DNA from: Haplomitrium mnioides
Lineage: Eukaryota > Marchantiophyta > Haplomitriopsida > Calobryales
Length of the DNA stretch: 23,488 nucleotides
Assembly: GCA_049999725.1 (NCBI GenBank)
Contig: JBNGIS010016466.1
Span: forward strand, 1-23,488
Reading direction: 5' to 3'
Shown here: in pieces, positions 1-9,592 of the stretch
Layout of the letters: each line of letters begins with the position of its first letter
How positions within the stretch are numbered: position 1 is the stretch's first letter
Notes under the pieces: generated by a model
What the model saw: only the letters and a program-made list of their open reading frames with translations
Told to the model about the DNA's origin: nothing
The model's database searches: none
Made by a program: the position numbers and the translations under genes

Positions 1-634
1 ATCACATACACACATAAGAACCAATTTGTCATCAACAATTCCTTCATGCAATCATTCGACGTTCATCAGATTCACAGAATCACGCGGATCGATTCCTTAC
101 CTTTGCCTTAAAACATTCCCAAACTCTTTAAAGCGACAGCTTCCTATTTATCCCATAAGCAATCTCCCCCTAATTTACATCAATATATAATGTATACACT
201 CCCTTCTTCTTTCGAGAGGCATCCCCTTATGGGGAATAAGGCCGCCGCATCTTACTTCTGCCCCTGGACGGATCTAGTGTAGGGCACAGGGCAAACTGTC
301 CTTCAACTCTCAAAATAGGATACTAAAGACTAGATTAGAATAACTTTGAATAGTTTAGAAGCCAAGGGACCTTCACCACCTAGAATAGTTTTAACATTTC
401 TTCCTTTTTATTTACTTACTTTCATAATTCAAATAGCTTCCTATTTTAATAAAAATAAATAAATAAACAAACTTCAGTACCATCCTACAAAGGCTCTTAC
501 TTGACCCTGCCCTTGTCACTTCCCCTGCAACAGGATAGAGTTATCACAACAAAACAAAACAAACAACAATAAAACACAACAATCCTCCTGACAGGACTGG
601 ATTACTCCCTTCCTAAGCCCCATCACCTTTCTAA
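1..634. other. Upstream flank without a recognised gene
   Basis: I see no open frame with protein character here. The stretch is AT-rich, with simple runs such as AAATAAATAAATAAA near 450-470 and A/C-rich sequence near 545-580. A GC-richer patch at about 210-295 reads like the 3' part of a plant SINE or RTE-type element (a GCATCTTACTT...CCCCTGGAC...GGGCACAGGGC layout), but no tRNA-like head or target duplication is visible, so I do not call it. Further 5' exons of the gene starting near 635 could lie here or before the window. Confidence 0.4.
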
Positions 635-956
635 GCCATCTTTAGTCACACTTCAGCTATCTTAGATCATTTTCCATTTCTTACCCCTGAAGTGCACTCT
701 CACAGCGAGAGAATGCATACTTGTGAAGTTTATGACTTTCTCGATAATTTCACAAAATGGGAAGTTTATGACTACTACACAACTTATTTGAAAGAGAAAG
801 ATCCCAATTGCATTCTTAGTTTTTCGGGTTTTACAAAATATTGGAGAACTCATTTTCCAAATGTCAAAATTGCAAAACGCAATAGATTTGCTTTTTGTAA
901 AACATGTAAAGAAATCAAATCATTGCAAGAAAAATCCGTCTTGGAGCCCAACAAAG
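635..956 (+). pseudogene. N-terminal exon of a DUF7869-type gene (degraded)
   Basis: Open in one frame from just after a TAA at 632-634 to a good donor (AAG|GTAACA) at 956/957, ending in phase 1. The usable part reads like the head of plant proteins that carry the QLDN...HTHDQIDQ domain found at 9593-10943. A helical, aromatic-rich stretch (TKWEVYDYYTTYLKEKD) is followed by FTKYWRTHFPNVKI and a short Cys pair, RFAFCKTCKEIK, which may bind metal. The first in-frame ATG is at 713, but the frame is open upstream and an acceptor-like TTTCTAAG precedes 635, so this is probably an internal exon with the true start further left. The family link comes from remembered motif patterns. The function is unknown; the domain downstream hints at an RNase H-like or transposase-derived fold. 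Confidence 0.6.
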
Positions 957-1682
957 GTAACAAATTTCTTCTCTTTTGAAACCTTTGGTTAATCCATGCT
1001 CTTTTTTCAAGACTTAAAGCTTAGTTCTAGAGATGCTATGTTTTTCCAACTTAGTGCTAAAAGATATTTGTTTTGTTAAGTTGTTCAAAAAACAAGATTT
1101 GAGTCGAATAATTCTTAGCAACTTGAGTTGTGAGAACAAAGTCTATGCTTGCATAGGGTCTATTGTTTTTAGTTTGAAACCAAGCCTTGTCTATAGTCAA
1201 ATAAAGCAAGGAAATGGATCCAATTGTTGGTGGCGACCTTAGCATTGCAACAAGTTTTGCTTTTTTTGCTTTGAATCAAGAGCCCTTTGCTAGATAAATA
1301 ATAGCAAGAATCGTTTTTGTTGTTTGCAAATCCTATGGGCACATAAGTTTTGTTCTTGTTTCTTTCAGAACTAGTCACAACAAAAGTTAAAGCAAGCCAT
1401 GATATTGGTGGTGTTGCTTTTGGTTCTATGCGCGTATACAATCAGTTGTTGTCTCCACTGATCCTATATGCATAGAGGATCTATTCTAGTATTTTTAATC
1501 CTTTACAAACAAAGAGTCCAAGCTACCTTTAAAATTATAGTTCCAGTTTGTGACTATTTGTGCATAAATCTTGTTTTTCTTCTTTGAAAACTTTTGTTTA
1601 CTTTAAGTCAAATACAAGTACTTATTGTGAATGTTATTTAGATTCTCTTTTATTTAAACTAGCTAAAGTTTATTTTTAATCT

Positions 1683-1687
1683 TTTTA
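1683..1687. repeat. Target site duplication, left copy (TTTTA)
   Basis: TTTTA directly precedes the 5' LTR and is repeated exactly at 9531-9535 after the 3' LTR. Five bases is the usual copia duplication length. The low-complexity T-rich context weakens the match a little, but its position next to both LTR ends is exact. Confidence 0.8.
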
Positions 1688-1795
1688 TGTTATAAGGAAA
1701 TATATATACCCTATGTAAGTAGTCATCCACAATCTATTCTACTCATTCGTCTTGGAGACTCCCGTGTGTATGTGTGTAGTGCTCATGCGATAACA
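1688..1795 (+). repeat. 5' LTR of the copia element (108 bp)
   Basis: Begins TGTTATAAGG and ends GCGATAACA, with TGTTA/TAACA inverted ends. A TATA-like run TATATATACC lies only about 15 bases in, so U3 must be very short, with transcription probably starting within the next 40 bases. It is the same length as the 3' LTR, from which it differs at about 10 positions, mostly transitions. Such short LTRs recall TRIM elements, but here they bound a full-length coding element. Confidence 0.93.
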
Positions 1796-1812
1796 CGTTA
1801 TCAGCACAATAG
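1796..1812 (+). promoter_or_regulatory. Candidate primer binding site region
   Basis: Directly after the LTR, the sequence CGTTATCAGCACAATAG occupies the primer-binding position. It is not the usual TGGTATCAGAGC complement of initiator tRNA-Met 3' ends. A related TTATCAGCAC motif occurs after LTRs of other plant copia elements as I recall, possibly primed by an internal tRNA fragment. The primer tRNA cannot be named from the sequence. Confidence 0.5.
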
Positions 1813-2158
1813 ACTCCACAGATTTTTTTCCACATGTGCTCCATCCGCACCAACACCTAACGCAGCTCCCGTGTACTCGTCATTTTGCGCACTCACATTT
1901 TCCTTCTCTCGGCGGTAAACTTTTTCCCCACTTCTTTGCGGCGACACTTTTTTTTTTCCTTACCTATTTTTCTAACGCATATCTCTCAAGCATTGCCTCT
2001 CTTTCTTTTTCCCTCTCACCATTTGCTCCCCATTTATTTATTTATTTTTCTTTCCTTTTGAACACCTTCCGCACAAACTAGGGCGCGTTCACCTTTGCGA
2101 CCCTAGCTCATTGTTCAAACGTTTGCTCATTTTGGACCCCGCTGCAGCTCGATGCTTT

Positions 2159-2343
2159 GCTTGACGATTTCTTGCTCCTCTGCTTGACGAATCCTTGCTC
2201 TTCGATTTGATGATGCTTGGCTCATTTACTTGACAACCTCATGTTCCCTGTTTGGCAAACCTTTTACCTTTTTGCTTGGCGGGTACCGGCCCTTCTGCTT
2301 GGTGACACTTCGTGGTACTTGCCTGGAGACCCTTTTTACTCGA
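2159..2343 (+). repeat. Degenerate 23-nt tandem repeat, about 8 units
   Basis: Copies of a GCTTGACGA-like core start at 2159, 2182, 2205, 2228, 2250, 2274, 2297 and 2321, a spacing of 22-24 bases. A TTGCTC-like element follows the core in the first units (GCTTGACGA, GCTTGACGA, ATTTGATGA, ACTTGACAA, GTTTGGCAA, GCTTGGCGG, GCTTGGTGA, GCCTGGAGA). The period is not a multiple of three, so it is not a protein repeat. Confidence 0.7.
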
Positions 2344-3773
2344 TGACATTGCTCCATGCTGCAAACTCACAGGTGACCTTTCCTTTCTTTTGTCTCCCTC
2401 TACTCAACGACATCCATGCAATTGTTATATTGGTTCACTTCCTTCTTTACTCGTCGACTCCAACAAAGCACCACAACATCTTACGCTTGTCTGAGGCCAA
2501 CCTGCATTGTATCCTCCTTGTTTTTCTTTCTTTGTTCCTCGTCTAGGACAGGCTGAAGTTGTCTACCCCTCTTGCTCTTTGACATCAACGCCTATCAGGT
2601 CACACTCTCCTGTTTCATTTTGTTTCCATTGCAATCTCTCTTCACTATTTCAATCTGTGGTTCTTTGTGAGACGCTTGTCTTCTCCATTTTCTTTGCTAT
2701 GAACTATTTAGCACAGGACACCACACCAGCGTGTACACCCGTTCTTCTTCGACACCAAAGTATACGAACCCCTATACTGAACTCTTTCATCGTACCTTCC
2801 TTCATTCATTTCTAACATTGAAGGATAAGCATCCAAGCTTACCACCTTCCTATTGTTCTTCCCTTCTCAATTTCTGGCATTACCTTGCTATTGTTTTGGT
2901 TCTCTACTGTCCCTCATGACAAGAGCACTATCTAGGCAAGGGAGAGACAAGGCATAGGCTACACATACCTGTGCACAAGTTCAACTCACTCGTCCATGCA
3001 GCAACGAAGGCTTAGTCACAGATACTTTGGGTGAAAGATACCTTCACATAGGCGACTACACAGAGCTATCGACATTCAATGGAAGGGCAACACTGCATCT
3101 TGCCACTAAAGGATCTCTCACTTTATGTTCCAAAACTTTGCGGTTCAATTTTCTCAACCCATCTCTTGATTATCTTTGATTGACATTTTTTTTTCTTTTC
3201 TCAGAATGAATCTATCCCTCCCAAGAGACATACTCTTTGATTCTGAAATACTTCTAATAGAGAATACATGCAACTCATACTAACAAGAAACACTGACCCA
3301 TGTCACCTCCACAAGCTAAACCCCTATCTGGCTATGCATGCAATTGTTACTCTTTCTTTCTTCACAGAATAAATAATGCAAAGAGGAACCACAATGATCG
3401 GAGACTAGGTTCACATAAGGACAACTCTGGGAGGACATGCTACAAGCACATTAGAAGTAGTAGAGACATACTTATACAAGGCATCTTCTTTTATCATTAG
3501 CAACCTCAATTTCTTATTTCATTTCTCGGTAGTATATACCAATTGGCTCGCATTTAGTCAATTCTTTCATGTTTTTCATTTTAGTTTTTGATTTTTCCGC
3601 TGAAAGAGGAAAACATAAACAGGTACATGGGTCCGTAATCGACTGAACTCGGATCGATCACCAATCTATACCAAGTACACACAATTGTAGTCCTAACCCA
3701 ACAGTTGCAATTGTTAGACAATCTAGTTCACCTTTCTCATTGACAAGTATTCTCAACAAAACATAGCACAGAC

Positions 3774-4793
3774 CTGCAAATAACATCTATAGAATCTCTA
3801 AAATTCCAAGCATTGAGATTGGATGGATCCAACTACTCGTCATGGTCACTAGACATCACAACATATTTAACATCCAAGGGTATCCGTGAAACAATCAATA
3901 CAAACAATGATATCACCCCCTGTGATGCAACCAGAGCCCTCATCCTGATTCGACACCACCCGGTGGAACCTCTGAGGCTCCAATACCTGAACTAGAACAG
4001 TCCTCACCTGCTATCGGAAGAATTGAAACTCATATTTGACCATCTGACAAGCATAGCGCTCCTTGTAGTGAGACACAATTGGATTAATCTCCAAGTTCAG
4101 AACCATACGTCCATAGTAAGTTACAACAACAAACTATTTTGCATTGTCTCACAACTGGCAATCTTTGGCCACCCCGTGACTGATGAAGAGCAGATAGAGA
4201 AAACTCTATCTACTTTTTATGTGAGAAATCTCATTTTAGCATCGCAATATACAGTTCACTCGATGCTCTGAACCCATAGCATACATGCTACTAGTTGAAA
4301 AGCATCAATTACTCCTTGTGTAAAATGCGAAGAAAAGACCCCTAGGGTCTGCCGCTCCCTCTCAAAACCTTGAATCACACTTTACAAGGACTGGGTTGTA
4401 CCCTCGATCTAGAAATAGAAACTTCTCAAGAGGCAGAGGAAGGGGACACTCCAGATTCAAGGGGAGCACCACCTGCCAGACCACCAGTTGACCTTCAACC
4501 TCCAATAACAGAGATCGACATAACAAATGTCGCATATCGACGACACCAGAATGCGCTTCACAACGCACATTGAACAATAGAGGTGGCAGACAATCTCATA
4601 GAGGCCGGCGAACTCATCCCCATTCTCGCCAGCCCCAAACAACCTACAATCGATATGGCACACGCGGCCACACCCAGCCTACTTGCAGAGTACCCGCGCA
4701 CCTAACTCAACTATACCAGCAAAGTATCAAACCTCACAACCATAAGATACAGGGCAACTTAGTAGAACTGATAGACATGGATGAATATTCATA
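3774..4793 (+). pseudogene. gag: copia gag (capsid and zinc-knuckle remnants)
   Basis: Gag packages element RNA in cytoplasmic particles. The capsid start reads LRLDGSNYSSWSLDI (from 3813), a hallmark of plant copia gag (UBN2/Retrotran_gag_2), followed by LIRHHPVEPLRLQYLN and a stop at 3993. After the stop the frame continues in the family order: ELKLIFDHL, YDWM-like RHNWINLQ, VTDEEQIEKTLSTFY. The 3' part (4570-4793) reads NRYGTRGHTQPTCRVPAHLTQLYQQ. This is the CCHC knuckle context, but the first two Cys are replaced (by Asn or Tyr), so the knuckle is dead. At least three stops and one frameshift are present. The protease-like block follows about 25 bases later. Confidence 0.85.
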
Positions 4794-4818
4794 GTACAAT
4801 CTACATCCTGAAAGTCAC

Positions 4819-5130
4819 ATGACTTATTCATATATGTCAAACCAAAAAAATGACTCTAAAATAACCTCCATTGTAGACAGCGGATCTTCACACACCATAT
4901 TGCAAGACCAAAAATACTTCTCATCAATCAAACCTTCTGCTAGACCTATGACAATGATTATCGGCCACAGTCAAATTGAAGAAGGACATGGTCTAACAAC
5001 CACACTATTTCCAAATGGAACTAGACTAGATATTAAATATGCAATTTATGCACATGCAGCAACCAAGAACCTTATCAGTTTCCAAGATATACGACAAAAT
5101 GGTTTTCACATTCAAACCAGATCTTTTTAG
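4819..5130 (+). pseudogene. copia aspartic protease
   Basis: The block reads TSIVDSGSSHTILQDQKYF, with the catalytic D-S/T-G triplet as DSG. It continues with IIGHSQIEEGHGLTTTLFPNGT and AATKNLISFQDIRQNGFHI, the usual layout of copia protease, which cuts the Gag-Pol polyprotein. It is open for 103 codons and the active-site Asp is kept. It ends at a TAG (5128-5130) where related polyproteins continue into the GAG-pre-integrase region. Confidence 0.85.
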
Positions 5131-6131
5131 GACACTGAAGTCCTCCATATCTTGAGTCCAACAACATCAGGCTTTGACATATGTGAATCCTTCTCACTAT
5201 CACCACCTAGACTATACACCACCAAAATATGCTCATATCATGTCTCTACAAAACCAGTCTCTACAGCTCTCATATGACACAACTGCCTAGGGCATCCGGG
5301 TTGAGACATGTTCTACCGCATAAAAAATGATAGCAAATGCATACCACAAAACGTACACTCACTGCCATTGGATACCCCATGCTTAGCATGTGTACAATGC
5401 GAACTAAGAATTGCACATTCTCACGATAAAATAGCAATTGCAATTCCTTGACTCCTCAAGAGAATCCACGCATATGTCTATGGACCTATCCACCTACCTT
5501 CGGGACCATTTCGATGCTTCTTTATCACCATAGGTGCATCATCCAAATGGTCAGAAGTATCTCTTCTCACAACCAAAAACATGGTCTTCTCGAAGCTGCT
5601 GTCCCAAATCTTGAAACTTTCAGCACAGTTCTCTAATTACCCAATCAGAAATCTGAGAGTGGACAATGCCAAAGAATCTCTTCACAAACTTTTGACGATT
5701 TCTGCCGGCATAGACATACAATATATAGTTCCATATGTATAGCATTGCAAAATCTGCTATTAAGAGAATACAACTCATAGCAAGACTATTACTTCTGAAT
5801 TCAAACCTCCCCACCACTACCTGGAGATATGCAGTCATGCACGCAACATCTCTATTGCATTACAGACCATCAATATTCAATTAGAATTCCCCACACCAAT
5901 TTGCAGTGGGAATTCCAGCAGATATATCACATCTACACACATTTGGCTGCCTTGTACTTGTCCCAATCAGAGGACCACACCAAACAAAGATGGGATCACA
6001 ATGTCAAAAAGACATATATATTGGTTTTGAATCTTCTTTTATCATCTGATATCTTGAACCCTCAACCTCTGATGTGTTTAAGTCTTGATTTACAGACTGA
6101 CAATTCTTTGAAGAATCTTTTCCACATCTGA
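5131..6131 (+). pseudogene. copia integrase with GAG-pre-integrase zinc region
   Basis: After the protease stop, the region continues to HNCLGHPG (about 5278) and CLACVQCEL (about 5385), the H/H and C-x2-C parts of the integrase zinc region. The core from 5461 reads RIHAYVYGPIHLPSGPF and later NYPIRNLRVDNAKES. In active relatives the first motif is GDICGPI, so the first catalytic Asp is replaced by Tyr. The second Asp (RVDNA) is kept. The Glu motif is lost in a stretch with stops after IVPYV (5742). Decayed sequence up to about 6130 still follows the family order (TSHIWLP, SGDIFTAR-like remains). The enzyme would join cDNA ends to host DNA; this copy cannot. Confidence 0.8.
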
Positions 6132-6735
6132 CACAAGAAGACAAAGCTATACAACCCAAACCTGAGGAAAACTTAATATAGCACCAACAATTGCCATTAG
6201 ACTTTGACCAATGAAGCGGACAATTCGATGCCAAAGTCAGACGACTCCTCTATTTACAACAAACATTAATCAAAATGCTTGATGCATTTAACAATGCAGC
6301 CAACATCACCAAATCACATATTGAAGCTGCCAATGCACCAACATGACTTCAAAAATTCGGTACACCTACCATTGAAATATAGCCTAAAGCAAAGCGTGGC
6401 AGACCTAAAAGCTCAAAGAATAAGCCAACATCACCAACATCATTACATGTTGCAACAAACAACGATGAAGCAATTGACTATTCCCATACCAATCAAATGT
6501 GGGATAGAACCCAGACCACTATGGATGATTTATTTGCATTCTTTGTATCACAATCCATAGACAATGATATACCTAATCCTTTATCTGAACGAGAAGCATA
6601 ATCAAGAACTGATTGGTCCCAATGGGAGAAAGCAATAAATTCAAAACTTGATTCTCTCATACAATGACAAGTATTTGGATCTGTTATGCTAGCACTTCTC
6701 GACATGCATCTAACAGATTACAGATTTATTTTTGT
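6132..6735 (+). pseudogene. copia pol linker between integrase and RT
   Basis: Low-similarity linker with traces of the family order: EANNEAIDYSHTNQMWDR (about 6465-6510), then DDLFAFFVSQSIDNDIPNPLSERE and DWSQWEKAINSKLDSL (about 6520-6655), the standard lead-in to copia RT. A stop after DSLIQ and a frameshift near 6735 separate it from the RT block. Confidence 0.65.
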
Positions 6736-7032
6736 CCGCAAATATATGTGAAAGGTGATGTCACACAATATAAGGCAAGATTAGTGGCCAAAGGATACAC
6801 TCAGATCCCTGGACATGATTATGACCTCACATACTCACTAGTCATGGATACTATAACTTACAGATACATGATAGCATTTGCTATTCAATGCCATCTTACC
6901 ATGCACATCATGGATGTCATCACTGCCTACTTATATGGCACTCTGGACACCCAGATTTTTATGAAGGTACTTTCAAAACTCATATCAAGAATGGCATTTC
7001 ACATTCAGTGGGAGAACAGCCACAGTGCATAT
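6736..7032 (+). pseudogene. copia reverse transcriptase, fingers and first palm part
   Basis: Reads VTQYKARLVAKGYTQIPGHDYDLTYS, then CHLTMHIMDVITAYLYGTLDTQIFMKV. The first RT catalytic Asp (MDVITAYLYG) is present. In relatives, MKVP(D/E)G and about 30 residues lead directly to the SLYGLKQSGRMWY motif. Here, after MKV, the reading frame runs instead into a tandem-repeat array without losing frame. RT copies element RNA into cDNA inside the particle. Confidence 0.85.
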
Positions 7033-7700
7033 GGATCTTTAGTCCTAAGTGGTCCACATACTAAGATTGGACCTTTTGTCTCTCATATCCCACATACTGA
7101 GATTGGATCTTTTGTCTCTCATGGCCCACATACCGAGATTGGACCTTTTGTCTCTCATGGCTCACATATTGAGATTGGACCTTTTGTCTCTTATGGCTCG
7201 CATACTGAGATTGGACCTTTTGTCCCTCATGATGTGCACTACAAAAATAGACCTTTAGTCCACAGAGGCACAATGATTCAGAATGGATCTTCTGTCCACA
7301 AAGATCTCAATCTAGGAAAAGGACCTTTTGTCCTCAATGGCCAACAAATGAATGGACTTGTTGTCCGGAAAATGCCTCTGCCAATCCAAAAAGGACCTTT
7401 AGTTCTAATGTCAAAAAGACAATGCCAAATGATGGAAAGCAAGTTGCATAATGATTTTAAAGGACCTTTAGTCCAGCCAATGCATTCTCTAAGCAAGCAG
7501 CATTTCAAAGGACCTTTAGTCTAGCCAACGCATTTGCTGAGCAAGCAACATTTCAAAGGGCCTTTAGTCCAACCAACCAATATGTTAAGCACATAGCACT
7601 GCAAAGTACCTTTAGTCCGAAATACATCCAAGCTGCATGAGCAACAATAGAGTGGACATTTGGTCCCCCATCATCAAACTATACCACATGAAAATTTGAA
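7033..7700 (+). repeat. In-frame tandem repeat array (GPFV/GPLV units) inside RT
   Basis: About sixteen units each begin with GGACCTTTTGTC or GGACCTTTAGTC. Units start at 7033, 7069, 7105, 7141, 7177, 7213, 7249, 7285, 7321, 7354, 7393, 7462, 7510, 7558, 7606 and 7654. Lengths are 36 (eight times), 33, 39, 69 and 48 (four times), all multiples of three. The RT frame is therefore kept through the array and out the other side. The early units encode a 12-residue repeat such as GPFVSHGPHTEI; later ones a 16-residue GPLVQPMHSLSKQHFK type. Only three TAG stops occur (7522, 7594, 7648), two of them where a neighbouring unit has CAG. This suggests the array was once translated as an insertion in the RT. 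Confidence 0.85.
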
Positions 7701-8370
7701 GTTGGCAAAGCATTCTATTAATGCATCTAGATCACCAATCGACCAATTAGGCATACAAATGGCAGTTCAAGTCCTGAGATTGATATATGGGCTCAAACAG
7801 AGTGGAAGAAATTGGTACCAGAGATTCAAATCAGAGATGATGGCACTGAATTTTACAAATGATGACATTGCTACATGCTTGTTCATGAAACATCAAGGCT
7901 CTGAATACATTATAGTTGCAATTTATGTAGATGACATAAATATTTTTGGCACAAAAACTCTAGCTGCCAGCACAATTGCCAAACTAAAAGACATATTTGA
8001 AATGTGAGACATCAGAGAACCTAATCTCTGTCTCGACAACTAGTTTGAGCATCTGCATGATGGGATTTTGATCCACTAGTCCACATATACGGCCAAGACT
8101 CTCAAACAATTCAATATGGACAATGCTCATCCGACAAGCACTTCTATGGAAATGAGATCTTAAGACCCAACCAAAGACATGTTTAGAAAGCAAAAGGACC
8201 ATGAAAAAACTCTCGGATCAGAAAAACCATATCTTTCGACAATAGAAGCCCTCATGTACCTTGTAAATCAGACTAGACCTGATATATCTTTTGTAGTGAA
8301 CATGCTTGCAAGGCACAACTCTTAGCCCACCATTTGCTACTGGAATGGACTCAAATGGATTTTCAGATAC
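7701..8370 (+). pseudogene. copia reverse transcriptase, second palm part and thumb
   Basis: In the same frame as the first RT part, the sequence resumes with LRLIYGLKQSGRNWYQRF (7771 on), then VAIYVDDINIFGT (about 7918-7955), which has the YVDD catalytic pair intact. After a TGA at 8005-8007 it continues with NLCLDN*FEHLHDGILIH*STYTAKTLKQF, YLSTIEALMYLVNQTRPDISFVVNML and YWNGLKWIFRYLKGT. Stops at 8041 and 8079 stand where relatives have Gln (CAG to TAG). The RT catalytic residues survive although the chain is broken. Confidence 0.88.
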
Positions 8371-8931
8371 TTGAAAGGTACAAAAGACATGGGACTCTTC
8401 TTCCCTAGAAATGCAATGAATAATGTCGGTTATGCCGATGTTGGATATTTATCTAATCTTGATGACGCAAAGTCTCAAATAGGATACGTCTTCCTTAAAG
8501 GAAGCACTGCTATCTCATGGAAAAGCACCAAACAGACCATTACAACTACCTTGACTAACCATGCAGAAATCATAGCACTCTATAAGGCTAGTAGGGAATG
8601 TATATGGCTTTGACAACTCATTGATCATATCAACATCAATACGGGCCATTCTCTACTTCAGTTCTCTACAATAATATATGAAGACAATCGACCATGTGTC
8701 GACCAAATTGCTTAAGGTTTTATCAAGGGCGATAGGATTAAGCACATTGCCCCTAAATTCTTTAACACCCATGAGCAACACGATGACAAAAGAAATGTCC
8801 AATGGATAGCAAGTAAAGATAACAGAGCAGATATCTTCACCAAACCACTTCCATTTGCTTTGCACATTGCATATGCTCAAGGGCTTGGTTTGCAAAGACT
8901 ATCTGAATTACAACAAAGCAGCAAACAATGA
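8371..8931 (+). pseudogene. copia RNase H and end of pol
   Basis: Reads KGTKDMGLFF, GYADVGYLSNLDDAKSQIGY, AISWKSTKQ, then NHAEIIALYKASRECIWL. These are the D, E and following motifs of copia RNase H, which removes the RNA strand during cDNA synthesis. A TGA at 8611-8613 stands where relatives have Arg or Lys. The frame continues with HIAPKFF-like and ADIFTKPLPFALHIA to the natural stop at 8929-8931. The polyprotein end is therefore well defined. Confidence 0.88.
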
Positions 8932-9422
8932 TTGCTTATATTTTTTCTCTCTGACCTTTAGTCATGAACATCAAAGATTGCACATTCAATCATTTATTTT
9001 GAAAAATATCTAATATGTCTAAAATGTCATACAAGTTATGACAGGCAAAGATTATACCAGAAGTTGACATCACTTCTCATCTTTTGAGGCTGACATCATT
9101 TTTTTTAGATAGATCTTAAAGACATAACTATGAAGGACACAACAACACCATGCAACAACACCACATATTAGCTTTACTTTCAAAGCAACAAATTTTGACA
9201 CTTTTTTTTTACTTTTGTTATATACACACACACTCCGCACACTATCATCATATTTTTTTATTATTACCAATGAAATTATGTGGTGGCACTCTTTCCGTCG
9301 AAAGAAAGCGGGAGGGTTTTAATGAGACCACACATATAATAGGATTTAAATTAAGGACTTACATAACATATGCTAGTCCTAAAAGTGGTTGATTATTAAA
9401 AGAAGAACCAGCCAATGAGGAG
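8932..9422 (+). other. copia 3' untranslated region with weak polypurine tract
   Basis: 491 AT-rich bases lie between the pol stop and the 3' LTR, with no protein signal. The last bases, AATGAGGAG just before 9423, sit in the polypurine-tract position, but the tract is short and weak. A T-run and CA-rich stretch (9205-9240) is simple sequence. Confidence 0.6.
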
Positions 9423-9530
9423 TGTTATAGGGACATATATATACTCTATGTAAGTAGTCATCCACAATCTACTCTACTCATTCGTCTTGGAGACTCCCGT
9501 GTGTATGTATGCGGTGCTTATCTGATAACA
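9423..9530 (+). repeat. 3' LTR of the copia element (108 bp)
   Basis: Begins TGTTATAGGG and ends CTGATAACA. It has the same length as the 5' LTR, with about 10 differences. The central block from CTATGTAAGTAGTCATCC to CTCCCGTGTGTATG is nearly identical in both. The TATATATA run is kept. Confidence 0.93.
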
Positions 9531-9535
9531 TTTTA
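9531..9535. repeat. Target site duplication, right copy (TTTTA)
   Basis: Exact match of the five bases before the 5' LTR, showing the element is still in its original insertion site and was not rearranged afterwards. Confidence 0.8.
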
Positions 9536-9592
9536 TAAATTTTTATTTTTTCCAATCCAAACATTTGTTTAAGATGATTTGAATATTTTTAG

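Larger units (their letters stand above)
1796..3770 (+). other. Copia leader of about 2 kb, pyrimidine-rich, non-coding
   Basis: There is no gag-like sequence between the LTR and about 3770. The first part (1820-2090) is C/T-rich; a 23-nt tandem repeat follows at about 2159-2330; the rest is C/T-rich with short open frames that show no family resemblance. A leader this long is unusual for copia, where gag normally starts within a few hundred bases. It may hold packaging or promoter signals, or filler acquired by the element. Confidence 0.6.
1688..9530 (+). mobile_element. Complete but degenerate Ty1/copia LTR retrotransposon, 7843 bp
   Basis: Two 108-bp LTRs with TGTTA...TAACA ends, flanked by TTTTA duplications, enclose gag, protease, integrase, RT and RNase H in that order. 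This order (integrase before RT) defines Ty1/copia. The domains match a plant copia type with a UBN2-like gag start (LDGSNYSSW), protease VDSGSS, RT YVDD and RNase H ending DIFTKPLP. The two LTRs differ at about 10 of 108 positions, so the insertion is old, and every coding block has stops or frameshifts. It sits in the intron of the DUF7869-type gene in the same direction. Odd points are the very short LTRs, a 2-kb leader with a 23-nt tandem repeat, and a repeat array in frame inside RT. Confidence 0.95.
957..9592 (+). other. Intron of the DUF7869-type gene, enlarged by a copia insertion
   Basis: The donor is GTAACA at 957 and the best acceptor is GAATATTTTTAG ending at 9592. Joining them keeps phase: the lone G at the end of exon 1 plus CA starts the frame of exon 2. 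Without the copia element and one target-duplication copy (1688-9535), the intron would be 788 bases (957-1687 and 9536-9592). The element therefore landed about 60 bases before the acceptor. The original intron part carries variants of the CTATGCGCGCATAG palindrome at 1143-1156, 1426-1438 and 1464-1475. Confidence 0.55.

Noticed and set aside
210-295. Possible SINE or RTE-like tail.
   Set aside because: Resemblance is only to a short GC-rich phrase; no A/B box head, poly(A) tail or target duplication could be supported.
2217-2546. Open frame of 109 codons in the copia leader as a gene.
   Set aside because: Hydrophobic, low-complexity translation of C/T-rich sequence; it overlaps the 23-nt repeat and shows no recognisable family.
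7033-7320. 36-base repeats could be mistaken for a CRISPR array.
   Set aside because: The units are contiguous, without unique spacers; they diverge like a minisatellite, keep a protein frame and lie inside a plant retrotransposon.
7061-7508. Minus-strand open frames across the repeat array.
   Set aside because: They are shadows of the plus-strand repeats: period multiples of three keep all frames open, but only the plus frame joins RT on both sides.
7033-7660. GGACCTTTAGTCC resembles abundant grass repeat or MITE sequences.
   Set aside because: Only the 12-base core is similar; no long inverted repeat is present, and the units are tandem and in frame with RT.
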